This document shows, piece by piece, positions 25,059 to 33,386 of a stretch of DNA of 64,000 nt (its first letter is position 1; each line of letters begins with the position of its first letter). Made by a program: the position numbers and the translations under genes. This DNA is from JAKRSE01 sp943369295. GTDB lineage: Bacteria > Armatimonadota > Fimbriimonadia > Fimbriimonadales > Fimbriimonadaceae. The notes under the pieces are model-generated. The model was not told the origin of the DNA. It made no database searches and saw only the letters and a list, made by a program, of their open reading frames with translations. The stretch is from assembly GCA_943369295.1 (NCBI GenBank), contig CALRMU020000003.1, positions 558,001 through 622,000 on the forward strand, read 5' to 3'.

Positions 25059-25705
25059 TCGCATTTACCGGAATAGGAATCGTTCTTATCGCAGTTGTTG
25101 TCCTGCTGGGGGCAGGCATCTTTGCGGTGGCCTTGGCTAATGCCGGCAAGAGAACGAAAACCGAAGGCGAAGAAGGGCTGGATACAAGGTCTCGCAGTCT
25201 TCTCCGCACCTTTGACCAAGAAGAGCAGAAGGTCAAGTCCCTGATTCAAAGCCACCCCCATCACCTTCTGGTTCAAGGTTTGGCCATGGATCTCCTGGCT
25301 GAAATCGAGGCTATGAAATCGGGTTCGGCCAAACTAGCCGAGAGATCATCTCGGCTTCGACAGGCTTCAATTGCTCAGGGACGGCTTCAGCATCAAGTCC
25401 AGGAGCTTACGTCCAGAGCCGGCCGCGCTCAGGGGGCGGAAAGAGCTGGGATCGATACCTCCCTGCAGGCTAAACAGAGCGAACTGGCTATGGCTGAGGC
25501 TGCCGGGCAGCAGAGCAGAGAGCTTGACGCCAGGATCGAATCTGCTGCCGCCGAGCTAAGCCTCATGAGGGCAAAGCTCGAGCAGGCAGCCTTGACCGAC
25601 ACTTACGATTCCGATGAGGATAGCCTGAGGGCCAGCCTTAATCGTCTACACTCACTTTGGTCCAGCGCCGAAGAAGCACAGGACTTTATAAATCTCAAGC
25701 CATGA
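25055..25705 (+). CDS. Membrane-anchored coiled-coil protein
   Basis: One N-terminal membrane helix (residues 2-29, IAFTGIGIVLIAVVVLLGAG onward) is followed by long helices rich in Q, E, A and R. These form probable coiled coils (about 70-190) with spacing such as LAERSSRLRQASIAQGRLQHQVQEL. Overall it resembles PspA-like or envelope-spanning scaffold proteins, without a firm match. Start is TTG within a TTGA overlap with the previous stop. It overlaps the J-like gene by 4 bases. Confidence 0.65.
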   Translation: MIAFTGIGIVLIAVVVLLGAGIFAVALANAGKRTKTEGEEGLDTRSRSLLRTFDQEEQKVKSLIQSHPHHLLVQGLAMDLLAEIEAMKSGSAKLAERSSRLRQASIAQGRLQHQVQELTSRAGRAQGAERAGIDTSLQAKQSELAMAEAAGQQSRELDARIESAAAELSLMRAKLEQAALTDTYDSDEDSLRASLNRLHSLWSSAEEAQDFINLKP

Positions 25706-26142
25706 ACGAAATCGATCGCGCAATGAACTGGGCCAACGCCGTCTTCGGTGATGTTAAGGCCCGAATCCAGAAGCTGGAAGACAGCGGTCAGGTGCGCTTG
25801 GCGCGAGATGAGCTTGAGAAGTATCTTAAGCCTGGCATGACGGCTGAAGATGCCTCTTGGTCCGACCACAATGTCGGCCCGGCTCCGACTCAAATGGAGC
25901 CTCGCGACCTTAAGGCCGAAGCCAGAAAGATTCTTGGCGTTGCTCCAGAAGCTTCCTTTGCTGAAATCCATCAGGCGTTTTTGGCCCTGAGCGATAAGAT
26001 TCGCCCGGATAACTTCCCCGACAATGATGCCGAGAGGCGTCAGGCAGAAGGGGTTCAGGCCAGGGTTCAGTGGGCTTACCACACGCTCTCCGCCGAGATT
26101 TCTGACGTCGAGCGCCGGTTCAAGACTCTTGAGATCGAGTAG
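25702..26142 (+). CDS. Degenerate J-domain protein
   Basis: This 146-residue protein has a J-domain-like C-terminal half: EARKILGVAPEASFAEIHQ, FLALSDKIRPD (residues 93-103) and VQWAYHTLSAEI. The family's invariant HPD, needed to stimulate DnaK, is RPD here (101-103), so classical co-chaperone activity is doubtful. The first 60 residues are helical and acidic. The start at 25702 (ATGA overlap) fits the chain of 4-bp overlaps; a longer frame from 25657 is unlikely. Its stop abuts the stop of the convergent gene. Confidence 0.7.
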   Translation: MNEIDRAMNWANAVFGDVKARIQKLEDSGQVRLARDELEKYLKPGMTAEDASWSDHNVGPAPTQMEPRDLKAEARKILGVAPEASFAEIHQAFLALSDKIRPDNFPDNDAERRQAEGVQARVQWAYHTLSAEISDVERRFKTLEIE

Positions 26143-26976
26143 TCACGCCAATCCTTGGCAGTTCGGGCAAAAGTAGATCGAACCGCCAAGGAAGGTTTCT
26201 TTGATTACATGGCTGCCGCACTCTGGGCAGCCCCAGATAATCGACTTCTTGCTGAGCTTAGTCGAGTAGCCGCCTGGCTGGCCGAAGATATCCTTCTCCG
26301 AGTCTCTTCCTCCAAGCTCAGTCATCTCCGTAAGGGTTGTTTTGACGGAGCGAAAGAGAGCTTCCGACTCACTTTCTGTTAGGTCTAATATAAACCGCTT
26401 GGGGTGAAGTCGAGCATTGAGAAGAATGTCATGGAGAACTCCGTTGCCCAGACCGGGGAACCTCTGCTGAGTGGCCAAGAAACCTTTAAGGGTCATTTTT
26501 GGTTTGCCGTCGGAGGCTATCTTTGCCTTGAAGAATTCAAGATCAAATATGTCACTCAGAGGGTCTGGACCCTCCACTGCCTTTTGCAGATAGGGGTTCT
26601 CTTCACCAAATCCGTCATCAAGATAGAGGAAGGCGTACATCCTCACCGTCACAGAAAGGCTTAAACCATCCTCAAACCGGATAAAGAGCTGGTGCTTGAA
26701 AGGAGGCACTTGATCAGGAGACCAAATCCGAATTACCGGCCCCTCTGCCAAAATCAGGTTGACTTCCTCGTCGAGCCGAATCCAAATATGGCCGCCATGC
26801 CGAACCACCCCTCTGACTGACTGCCTTCTCATGCGCAGCGAGTAAGTGGCCGGGTCTCCGCAATACCAGGCGAACCCGTGGGGCGATGAACCAGCCAATG
26901 CGCTTTCGATCTTTTTGCCGGCCAAGACTTCGTTCAGTTGGCGAGCCAGGTTCACCGCCTCCGGAATCTCGATCAT
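26143..26976 (-). CDS. Fpg/Nei-family DNA glycosylase-like protein lacking Pro2
   Basis: The fold is that of formamidopyrimidine-DNA glycosylase: N-terminal domain, helix-two-turn-helix (FLATQQRFPGLGNGVLHDILLNARLHP) and a C-terminal zinc finger with C250, C253, C270 and C273. Catalysis in Fpg uses the N-terminal proline after Met removal. Here the protein starts MIEIPEAVNL, so residue 2 is Ile while Glu3 is kept. I recall this MIE-PEA start in a recognised subgroup of unclear activity. Repair of oxidised bases is therefore uncertain. It ends the glyQ-hisF leftward operon, 3 bases after the fucosidase stop. Confidence 0.8.
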   Translation of the reverse strand: MIEIPEAVNLARQLNEVLAGKKIESALAGSSPHGFAWYCGDPATYSLRMRRQSVRGVVRHGGHIWIRLDEEVNLILAEGPVIRIWSPDQVPPFKHQLFIRFEDGLSLSVTVRMYAFLYLDDGFGEENPYLQKAVEGPDPLSDIFDLEFFKAKIASDGKPKMTLKGFLATQQRFPGLGNGVLHDILLNARLHPKRFILDLTESESEALFRSVKTTLTEMTELGGRDSEKDIFGQPGGYSTKLSKKSIIWGCPECGSHVIKETFLGGSIYFCPNCQGLA

Positions 26977-26979
26977 CTT

Positions 26980-28278
26980 CTATTCGTTGAAAGTGACGGC
27001 ATCTCCATGGCCCGTATAGACCTCTAGAGGCTCATCGAACTCAAGACAGATGATAGTCGCCTCGGAATCGAGCTGTTCTTTCGGGATATCCAAATAGAGG
27101 ATTCCTGGAAGCTTGGCCCAGGGGGCACCGCCGATGCTCTTGTGGCCGATCTCGCCTCCGCCTACGACTCTCGCAGAAGTCACCGATGACAGCAGACCCT
27201 TTACAGCCAAACCATTAACCGGGTGATCGAAAGTGATGAGGTAGAGCTTTTTGCCATCCTGCGAAAGGGTGGTCGGACCATAGAAGAGCCCGGGAGGAAG
27301 TCCAGCCTTGGTGCCGTAGATAGCCTCTCCATGCTTCTTCAGCCATGTACCAAGCTTCAGCAGAGTCTCTGTCTGAACATCAGTAATCGAACCATCGCTC
27401 TTCGGGCCGATATCCAAAAGCAGGTTGCCGCCCATGCCGGCACATTCGGCCAGCATGCGAACGCACTGAGCTACCGATTTGTGGTTCTCATCCTTCTTCA
27501 CGTAGCCCCATGAATCATTCATGGTCACGCAGAATTCCCAGGGTCCCTTAGGCTTGCTGACGGGGATCGCCTGTTCCGGAGTTCCGTAGTCGCCATGCCC
27601 TCCCATGCGGCTGTTCAAAATCACCCCTGGAGCCCAGGCTTTTAGATCTTTGCGGAGCTGCTCAAACTGCCACTGCTCGGAATCTCTTTCCCAGTCGCCA
27701 TCAAACCACAAGAGGTCTGGCTGGAACCTGTCGCAAAGCTCCTTAAGCTGGGCGCGGTGAAATTCTAAGAACCTCGCCCAGGCTTCATGGTCTTCTCCAT
27801 TCTGGGGGTAGGCGAATCTGTTTGAGTGTCGGCTGCCATGGTCGTGCGGCTGAGCCCCGGCGGGAAGAATAGTCGCGTAGTCGGGGTGTGACCAATCGAG
27901 GTGGCTGAAGTAAAGGCCCACCTTCAATCCGTGGCGACGAAGAGCATCGACATAGGGGCCGATAAGATCACGCCCGGCAGGGGAAGATTCAATCGCATTC
28001 CACGAGCTGACCTTGGTATCCCACAGGGCAAACCCATCGTGATGCTTGGTGGTCAGGACCGCGTACTTGGCTCCGGCATCGGCAAACAGCTTTGCCCAGG
28101 CATCGGGGTCGTAGTTGGAGGCAGTGAAATCCTTGGCTTGATCCATGTACTCGTCGTAGCCGACTTCACCATTAAAAAAAGCCCAGCTCTCTGACCAATC
28201 GCCGCGCGAATAGATTCCCCAGTGAATGAAAATGCCGAGCTTGGCTTCATCAAACCAAGGCTGAACTCCCCTGTCCAT
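26980..28278 (-). CDS. Alpha-L-fucosidase (GH29)
   Basis: It hydrolyses terminal alpha-L-fucose. The GH29 barrel shows WFDEAKLGIFIHWGIYS at the start, YAVLTTKHHDGFALWD and PDLLWFDGDWERD with the nucleophile aspartate near residue 190. The C-terminal beta domain (TFDHPVNGLAVKG onward) matches the family. There is no signal peptide, so it should act in the cytoplasm on imported fucosides. It lies 19 bases after hisF; a TAACGT box 9 nt before the ATG may give it its own promoter. Confidence 0.9.
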   Translation of the reverse strand: MDRGVQPWFDEAKLGIFIHWGIYSRGDWSESWAFFNGEVGYDEYMDQAKDFTASNYDPDAWAKLFADAGAKYAVLTTKHHDGFALWDTKVSSWNAIESSPAGRDLIGPYVDALRRHGLKVGLYFSHLDWSHPDYATILPAGAQPHDHGSRHSNRFAYPQNGEDHEAWARFLEFHRAQLKELCDRFQPDLLWFDGDWERDSEQWQFEQLRKDLKAWAPGVILNSRMGGHGDYGTPEQAIPVSKPKGPWEFCVTMNDSWGYVKKDENHKSVAQCVRMLAECAGMGGNLLLDIGPKSDGSITDVQTETLLKLGTWLKKHGEAIYGTKAGLPPGLFYGPTTLSQDGKKLYLITFDHPVNGLAVKGLLSSVTSARVVGGGEIGHKSIGGAPWAKLPGILYLDIPKEQLDSEATIICLEFDEPLEVYTGHGDAVTFNE

Positions 28279-28297
28279 GACAGGGTGACGTTACCTC

Positions 28298-29062
28298 TTA
28301 AGCCGCCCTTCGCACTGGAACACCGGCGGCAGCCATTTCTGCTTTGAGGTCAGAAATCGTGGCTAATCCATCGTGCAGAATTCCGGCCAGAAGCACGGCA
28401 TCTGCCTTCCCTTTTGTGACCCCATCAATCAAGTGCTGAGCTGTTCCGACCCCACCCGAAGCGATGACAGGCACAGAAACAGCTTCGGCGATGGCTCGAG
28501 TGAGTTCCAGGTCGTAGCCTGTCCGAGCGCCGTCCTGATCCATCGAAGTCAAAAGAATCTCCCCTGCTCCTCTCCTGACAGCTTCCTTGGCCCACTCGAC
28601 CGCGTCAAGTTCAGTGAAGTTTCTGCCTCCGTGGGTCGTGACTCCCCATGAGCCAGCCTCAAGCCGCTTGGCATCAATGGCGACAATGATGCACTGGCTG
28701 CCAAACATCTCAGCTCCCTGACTAATAAGGTCTGGGTTTTTGATAGCGGCCGTGTTGAGGCTGACCTTGTCCGCCCCAGCTTTCAAAATGTCGCGCATTT
28801 GGTCGACAGTGCTGATTCCTCCACCGACAGCAAAAGGAATGAAAACCTGCTTGGCAACAGCGGCGGCCATTTCGGCGGCAGTCAGGCGCCGCTCGTGACT
28901 GGCTGTGATATCCAAAAACACCAGTTCATCCGCCCCCTCTTCGCTGTAGCGGCTGCCCAGTTCAACCGGATCGCCAACGTCGCGGATGTTGACGAACTGA
29001 GTGCCTTTAACTACTCGGCCATCTCTCACATCAAGACAAGGAATCAGGCGGACTTTCTTCAT
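28298..29062 (-). CDS. hisF: Imidazole glycerol phosphate synthase, cyclase subunit
   Basis: HisF takes ammonia from HisH and closes the imidazole ring in histidine synthesis. From MKKVRLIPCLDVRDGRVVKG it is 254 residues, the normal length; Asp11 in CLDVRDG is catalytic. Other marks are AVGGGISTVD, ADKVSLNTAA, EILLTSMDQDG and VIASGGVGT. A start 16 codons upstream exists but overlaps the previous gene and adds non-family residues. It overlaps the 29059 gene by 4 bases. hisH and the other his genes are not here. Confidence 0.93.
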   Translation of the reverse strand: MKKVRLIPCLDVRDGRVVKGTQFVNIRDVGDPVELGSRYSEEGADELVFLDITASHERRLTAAEMAAAVAKQVFIPFAVGGGISTVDQMRDILKAGADKVSLNTAAIKNPDLISQGAEMFGSQCIIVAIDAKRLEAGSWGVTTHGGRNFTELDAVEWAKEAVRRGAGEILLTSMDQDGARTGYDLELTRAIAEAVSVPVIASGGVGTAQHLIDGVTKGKADAVLLAGILHDGLATISDLKAEMAAAGVPVRRAA

Positions 29063-29904
29063 GCCATTCTCTTTCTGGCGATAGAAATCACCTGCTTTCC
29101 CTGCTGCCATTCTCCGCTGAAGTCTAGGATGAATTTGTCGCCAAATTCTTCAAACTCTAGGGGCCAGGGTGTCTCAGGTTTCCTAAAAACTTGATGAGCG
29201 GCTTTGGTAAAGAGGCCAAGAATCAAAACCTCTTGATCTTGTTCTTGAGGTGCCGAAACCCATTCTGGTCTACCTACCTTGAGGAGTCCTTTTGTGACTG
29301 CCACCAAGCCATCTTCTGCCTTCTGCCACAAAACTCTGAGGTGAAAAAGAGGATTCTCCAGGTTCTTTCCTTCTGCCAATCTCTTAGAGAATTCTTCCTT
29401 CACCAATATCTCTTCTGAGATAGGATCGTAAATGACTAAGCCTCCACAAAGGTCCGCAAGAGAATCTGCCATGTGGGGGAGAAACTGCAAGTGCCTCTGA
29501 TCCTTCAGAGGCGATTCGCTCATGTAGCGGCACTTGATAAAACCGGGGCAATCGGGCAGTCTTTCTAACACTTCTGCGCTGGGAACAGTCGTGACAGAAA
29601 AAAGATCTGGTCGAAAAGATTGTGGGTTTTTGCTCTTCAAAACGGCAGCAATATGCAGTCTTAGATCGGTAAAGAGCATCCCTTCCCTGGCTCCGATTGA
29701 CACTCGCCCGGGCTTGTTGTGAGGGTTCTCGCTGACCATCCTCATCATCAAGTCTTCGGTTTTGGGAAGGCGAGGTTCGGTCACATAAACCCAGTACTCA
29801 GCGACAGTCAGGTGGTCTGGACGCCTGTTTCCGTAAGCGATCCTTCTGATGAGAAGGGTGAAAAAGATCCCCAGCAGCAGGCCCAGAAAAAGCCAGCCCC
29901 ACAT
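29059..29904 (-). CDS. Unknown single-pass membrane protein
   Basis: One N-terminal helix (WGWLFLGLLLGIFFTLLI, residues 2-19) anchors about 260 soluble residues that match no family I know. The soluble part has mixed helices and strands; ADSLADLCGGLVIYDPISEEIL is a possible core. It sits between a zinc-ribbon protein (stop and start one base apart) and hisF (4-bp overlap), so expression is tied to both. Confidence 0.65.
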   Translation of the reverse strand: MWGWLFLGLLLGIFFTLLIRRIAYGNRRPDHLTVAEYWVYVTEPRLPKTEDLMMRMVSENPHNKPGRVSIGAREGMLFTDLRLHIAAVLKSKNPQSFRPDLFSVTTVPSAEVLERLPDCPGFIKCRYMSESPLKDQRHLQFLPHMADSLADLCGGLVIYDPISEEILVKEEFSKRLAEGKNLENPLFHLRVLWQKAEDGLVAVTKGLLKVGRPEWVSAPQEQDQEVLILGLFTKAAHQVFRKPETPWPLEFEEFGDKFILDFSGEWQQGKQVISIARKRMA

Positions 29905-30126
29905 TTAGGGGCCAACTCCTGTCATCCACCGCTCAATCACCCTCAGTTCTTCATCTGAAACCAATGGCATGCACATTTGGCAGATTCCAGCCTCATTCAC
30001 CTTTCTTGCGCAGCAAAGCAGGCAGGTATCCGTTTCAACCGCAGTTCTCACGATCTTAGGAGCCCTGAGGGCAAGCAGAAGGTCGGAACGAGGGACTCCT
30101 TCTCGATTGAAACGGTCTCTGGCCAT
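29905..30126 (-). CDS. Small zinc-ribbon protein
   Basis: 73 residues with one four-cysteine cluster, CLLCCARKVNEAGICQMC, spaced as CxxC...CxxC (with an extra Cys beside the first pair), typical of a zinc ribbon. The rest is helical. The start shares a base with the stop of the membrane protein upstream (TGATG). Function unknown; the tight spacing suggests a partner of the flanking membrane proteins. Confidence 0.6.
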   Translation of the reverse strand: MARDRFNREGVPRSDLLLALRAPKIVRTAVETDTCLLCCARKVNEAGICQMCMPLVSDEELRVIERWMTGVGP

Positions 30127-31142
30127 CAGCCTCCATCCTTCTTAAGAGATGCAACAGATTCTGAAACGAAAGGGTCTAGTCCCTTTTTGACATATCCTGT
30201 TCCATGGAGCCTCGAAAGAGCACTCGTCATAGCGGTTAGTAGCTGACTTCTGAGACCTGCATCCAGATCCAAATTGGTGAGTGCTGAAATAGCGAGTCTG
30301 ACCGAGGATCTCTTCTGCCTCGTCATCAAAAGAGAATGGCGTTCTAGGGAATAAAAACGGAGTCCGACTAAAACTGCGCTTATAGTCACGATGATTGGGG
30401 ACAACTGCTTTAATACGTAAAGCAAGTCAAGCACAACTCCTGTCGAAATTTTGGCAGGATCATATTTAGGTAAAATTGGAAACCAAATCGACAGAACCAA
30501 TAGAAAACAGTAGATTGCAATGCTTCCAAACACAACCTTAAGTGCGAATTCTTGTCCTTCGATGTGTTTTTTTTCTATATCATCAAGATAATTATCATAT
30601 GCCAGCACAACTTCGACAGAGTCCAAGCCACGAAACTCTGCTGTTCGCTCTTCATAGGCCTTTTCAATGAGCTGAAATCGTCTGTTCCGATCTTGCTCCA
30701 TGAGTGGTAGGTTTGGGATCAGCTCAGCAACCGATGACATGTTTTGCTTCAAGGATCCGAACACTTTGACTAATTCGAACAGAGATCTTTCCACATGGGG
30801 CGCAGCGAGTCGACGGAGCTCAACAACGGCCCGGTCAAACTCTGGCCTAAATCTCTCTAGCTCAGTTTTTGGCTTTCCTTCTAGGTTGTCAAGATGAACA
30901 AAAGATTCAGATATTGTTCGCAATGATTCAGTGACTCGACTGTCAGAGACAATAAACTCTTCAAACTGAAGAATACTTGAAAGATCCAGCAAACTTGATT
31001 GATATCCGTTACTCACCATCAGGCGAGAAACTGAAGTCTTAGGTCTCCTTTGGCTACTATCAATGTGCTTTTTGATATGTTCTAACAGAATTTCGTTTTC
31101 TCGGAGTGGATATCCATAACCTTCCAATTGTTGTTCATCCAT
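30126..31142 (-). CDS. Unknown two-helix membrane protein, AT-richer than neighbours
   Basis: From MDEQQLEGYGYP, 338 residues. A long cytoplasmic helical region (1-210) with coiled-coil character precedes two membrane helices: VVFGSIAIYCFLLVLSIWFPIL and VLDLLYVLKQLSPIIVTISAVLVGL. A helical tail follows. No family recognised. The DNA is visibly AT-richer than glyQ and hisF, so it may be an insertion into the operon. The ATG lies one base after the glyQ stop; a longer frame from 31274 would overlap glyQ by 131 bases and is rejected. Confidence 0.65.
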   Translation of the reverse strand: MDEQQLEGYGYPLRENEILLEHIKKHIDSSQRRPKTSVSRLMVSNGYQSSLLDLSSILQFEEFIVSDSRVTESLRTISESFVHLDNLEGKPKTELERFRPEFDRAVVELRRLAAPHVERSLFELVKVFGSLKQNMSSVAELIPNLPLMEQDRNRRFQLIEKAYEERTAEFRGLDSVEVVLAYDNYLDDIEKKHIEGQEFALKVVFGSIAIYCFLLVLSIWFPILPKYDPAKISTGVVLDLLYVLKQLSPIIVTISAVLVGLRFYSLERHSLLMTRQKRSSVRLAISALTNLDLDAGLRSQLLTAMTSALSRLHGTGYVKKGLDPFVSESVASLKKDGG

Positions 31143-31143
31143 T

Positions 31144-32103
31144 TTAGCCTGCCTTCTGCTTCTTGCCCGCCTTCTCTTTCTGACCCAGATAAGCCAAGCA
31201 GACAGCTCGGACCCGAGCCCTGATTCGCGTGATGTAGTTGGCTCTTTGACTAGGAGAAACCGCCCCGCGAGCATCCAGCAGGTTGAAAACGTGGCTGCAC
31301 TTGAGGGCTAGATCCAAAGCTGGGAAAACCAGAGCTTCCGGCAAAGGAGCCTGCCTTTCTTCCTCTTCTGGCTTCTGACCAACAACCAGAATTCCCTGTT
31401 CGTGGCTCCACTGAACAGGAGTTTCGATCACTCTCTTGGATTCAGCCTCGTAAATCTCGAAAAGGTTGAAGAGTGAGTCGATGGAGGCCACCTCGAAGTT
31501 GTAAAGGCAGTTCTGCATTTCCTGCTGCCAGTCAACTCGCTTGTAGGTGGTTTTGTCGTCCCACATCAAGCCATCCCAAAAGCTGTCCTGCTCGGTCAGC
31601 ATCAGCACCAGCCGTTCGGGGCCGTAGGTCAGCTCGGCGCAGACGGGGCTGCATTCAATGCCTCCCATCTGCTGGAAAAAGGTGAACTGGCTGATTTCGG
31701 TTCCATTCAGCCAAATCTCCCAGCCCACTCCGCTGGCTCCGACCGAGGGGCTCTCCCAGTCATCCTCAACCAATCGAATGTCGTCACGGCTGACATCAAA
31801 TCCGATCGCGTTGAGCGAACCCAGGTAAAGGTCCACCACGTTATCGGGCGAAGGCTTAAGGATCACCTGATACTGGTAGTACCGTTGACTCCTCATGGGG
31901 TTGAGGGTGTAGCGGCCATCGGCAGGGCGGCGGCTGGGCTGAACGTAGGCCACGTTCCAGGCATCGGGTCCCAAGCTGCCAAGAATCGTGGCTGGATGCA
32001 TGGTTCCGGCCCCAACCTCAGTATCGTAGGGCTGAAGAATTGAACAGCCCTGCTTTGACCAGTAGTCGTTTAGCCGCTGGACGAGGCCGTAGAAGCTCAG
32101 CAT
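31144..32103 (-). CDS. glyQ: Glycyl-tRNA synthetase alpha subunit
   Basis: The catalytic alpha chain of the bacterial alpha2-beta2 glycyl-tRNA synthetase. From MLSFYGLVQRLNDYWSKQGC it is 319 residues with GAGTMHPATILGSLGPDAW, YVQPSRRPADGRYTLNPMR and TYGPERLVLML, all diagnostic. A TAGAGT box 7 nt upstream supports this start. The beta subunit gene glyS, usually next door, is not in the window; instead an unknown membrane protein follows. Confidence 0.93.
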   Translation of the reverse strand: MLSFYGLVQRLNDYWSKQGCSILQPYDTEVGAGTMHPATILGSLGPDAWNVAYVQPSRRPADGRYTLNPMRSQRYYQYQVILKPSPDNVVDLYLGSLNAIGFDVSRDDIRLVEDDWESPSVGASGVGWEIWLNGTEISQFTFFQQMGGIECSPVCAELTYGPERLVLMLTEQDSFWDGLMWDDKTTYKRVDWQQEMQNCLYNFEVASIDSLFNLFEIYEAESKRVIETPVQWSHEQGILVVGQKPEEEERQAPLPEALVFPALDLALKCSHVFNLLDARGAVSPSQRANYITRIRARVRAVCLAYLGQKEKAGKKQKAG

Positions 32104-32110
32104 GGGAAGG

Positions 32111-32116
32111 ACTCTA
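32111..32116 (-). promoter_or_regulatory. -10-type box of glyQ
   Basis: TAGAGT on the minus strand ends exactly 7 nt before the ATG at 32103, supporting the shorter glyQ start. Confidence 0.5.
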
Positions 32117-32178
32117 GTGTACCAAGTGGCAGGAACGCACTCCCAACCTTTCACCTGTTCCGTCTGTAGTTAAAACCA

Positions 32179-32592
32179 ATGAAGGACCTTAAAGAAAAAC
32201 TCATCCTCTTGATTCTCGGAGGAGGATTCTTGATCACCGCCCTTGAGGTCCGATACCTGCACCGCTTTGCACTGGAAGAGTATCCCTTGGCATGGTCACC
32301 CATTGTTTACGGAATCATTGCCGCCGTGGCTTGTTTTGTCGCTCTCGGCATCAAACAGCGGCCCGCCTGGCCCTTGGCTGTGATCTTCTTCCTAGGAATT
32401 CCTGTCAGTGGAATCGGAATGTACATGCACATGGAAGACCACCCCAATGCACTGCGAAAGCTTGTGGGCATGCCGATTTCGGGCAAGGACCGTGGCGATG
32501 GCCCCCCCGTCCTTGCTCCCCTGAGCCTCGGCGGCCTGGCGATGATTGGATTAGTCTTAACCGGACTAAAGGAAGGGAAAAAGTCTTCTTAA
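32179..32592 (+). CDS. Small membrane protein of unknown function
   Basis: 137 residues with four hydrophobic segments: LILLILGGGFLITALEV, WSPIVYGIIAAVACFVALGI, WPLAVIFFLGIPVSGIGMYM and APLSLGGLAMIGLVLTG. A short polar loop (HMEDHPNALRKLVG) separates the last two. No family recognised. It lies 23 bases before the next gene. Confidence 0.65.
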   Translation: MKDLKEKLILLILGGGFLITALEVRYLHRFALEEYPLAWSPIVYGIIAAVACFVALGIKQRPAWPLAVIFFLGIPVSGIGMYMHMEDHPNALRKLVGMPISGKDRGDGPPVLAPLSLGGLAMIGLVLTGLKEGKKSS

Positions 32593-32603
32593 CAATCTTG
32601 AAG

Positions 32604-32609
32604 TAGATT
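32604..32609 (+). promoter_or_regulatory. -10-type box before the 32616 gene
   Basis: TAGATT ends 6 nt before the ATG at 32616. Confidence 0.4.
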
Positions 32610-32615
32610 CGTTTT

Positions 32616-33386
32616 ATGCTGTCCATCTGCCTGGCCTCGCTCGTGTCTGCCCCTGCTGAGTTTCATCCTCAGGCGCATTCGCACAACGATTACGAGCAGG
32701 CTCGGCCTTTTTATCTGGCCTATGAAAACGGGTTTGCCAGCTACGAAGCCGATGTCTTTCTGGTCGATGGCGACCTGAAGGTGGCTCATGACAGAGAGGA
32801 CATCAAGCCTGATCGCACTCTAAAGAGCCTTTACCTTGATCCCATGTCGGCAGCAGCTAAAGCCAACAAGGGATGGCTGTTCAAACCTGGACAGCAGGTT
32901 GTTTTGATGGTCGATATCAAAGCAGATGGGGCAGAAGCTTGGAAGGTTCTGCGAACCCAGGCCCTACAGTATCCAAGCTTGTTTGCAACTCATGGGCGCG
33001 GCCCCGTGAGGATCGTTGTCAGCGGTGACCGCCCCCGCGACCTGATCTTTGCCGACCCTCAGGCCCTCACTTGGTTTGACGGAAGAGCTTCTGACCTAGA
33101 AACTCCAGGCGGCCCGATTCATATGATCAGTGAAAACTGGCGGTCTCACTTTACGAATGTGGGTTTGAGTCCCTTTAAGCAGGAGGAAAAGGACAAGCTG
33201 CTGGCCTGGACAAGCAAGGCTCATGCTCTTAGGCGAAAGGTTCGTTTTTGGGCGACTCCCGAAAGTGAGAAGCTTTGGGAGACTCTGCTAGAGAATGGGG
33301 TGGATTACATCGGGACGGACAAGCCGGATGTACTGAACAAGTTCCTGACTGGCCGGAAGGGGCGGCTGAATATGCCGCCTCGATGA
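32616..33386 (+). CDS. PI-PLC/GDPD-fold phosphodiesterase-like protein
   Basis: A short signal-like start (MLSICLASLVSAPA) precedes a 240-residue TIM-barrel domain. HSHNDYEQARPFYLAYENGF and EADVFLVDGDLKVAHD give the two-histidine and Glu/Asp metal site of the glycerophosphodiester phosphodiesterase / PI-PLC superfamily. VLMVDIKADG is the next strand and NGVDYIGTDKPDVL the last. It is close to the Aim6-like, AHSHNDY-type branch found in many bacteria. It probably acts outside the cytoplasm on phosphodiesters. Confidence 0.75.
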   Translation: MLSICLASLVSAPAEFHPQAHSHNDYEQARPFYLAYENGFASYEADVFLVDGDLKVAHDREDIKPDRTLKSLYLDPMSAAAKANKGWLFKPGQQVVLMVDIKADGAEAWKVLRTQALQYPSLFATHGRGPVRIVVSGDRPRDLIFADPQALTWFDGRASDLETPGGPIHMISENWRSHFTNVGLSPFKQEEKDKLLAWTSKAHALRRKVRFWATPESEKLWETLLENGVDYIGTDKPDVLNKFLTGRKGRLNMPPR

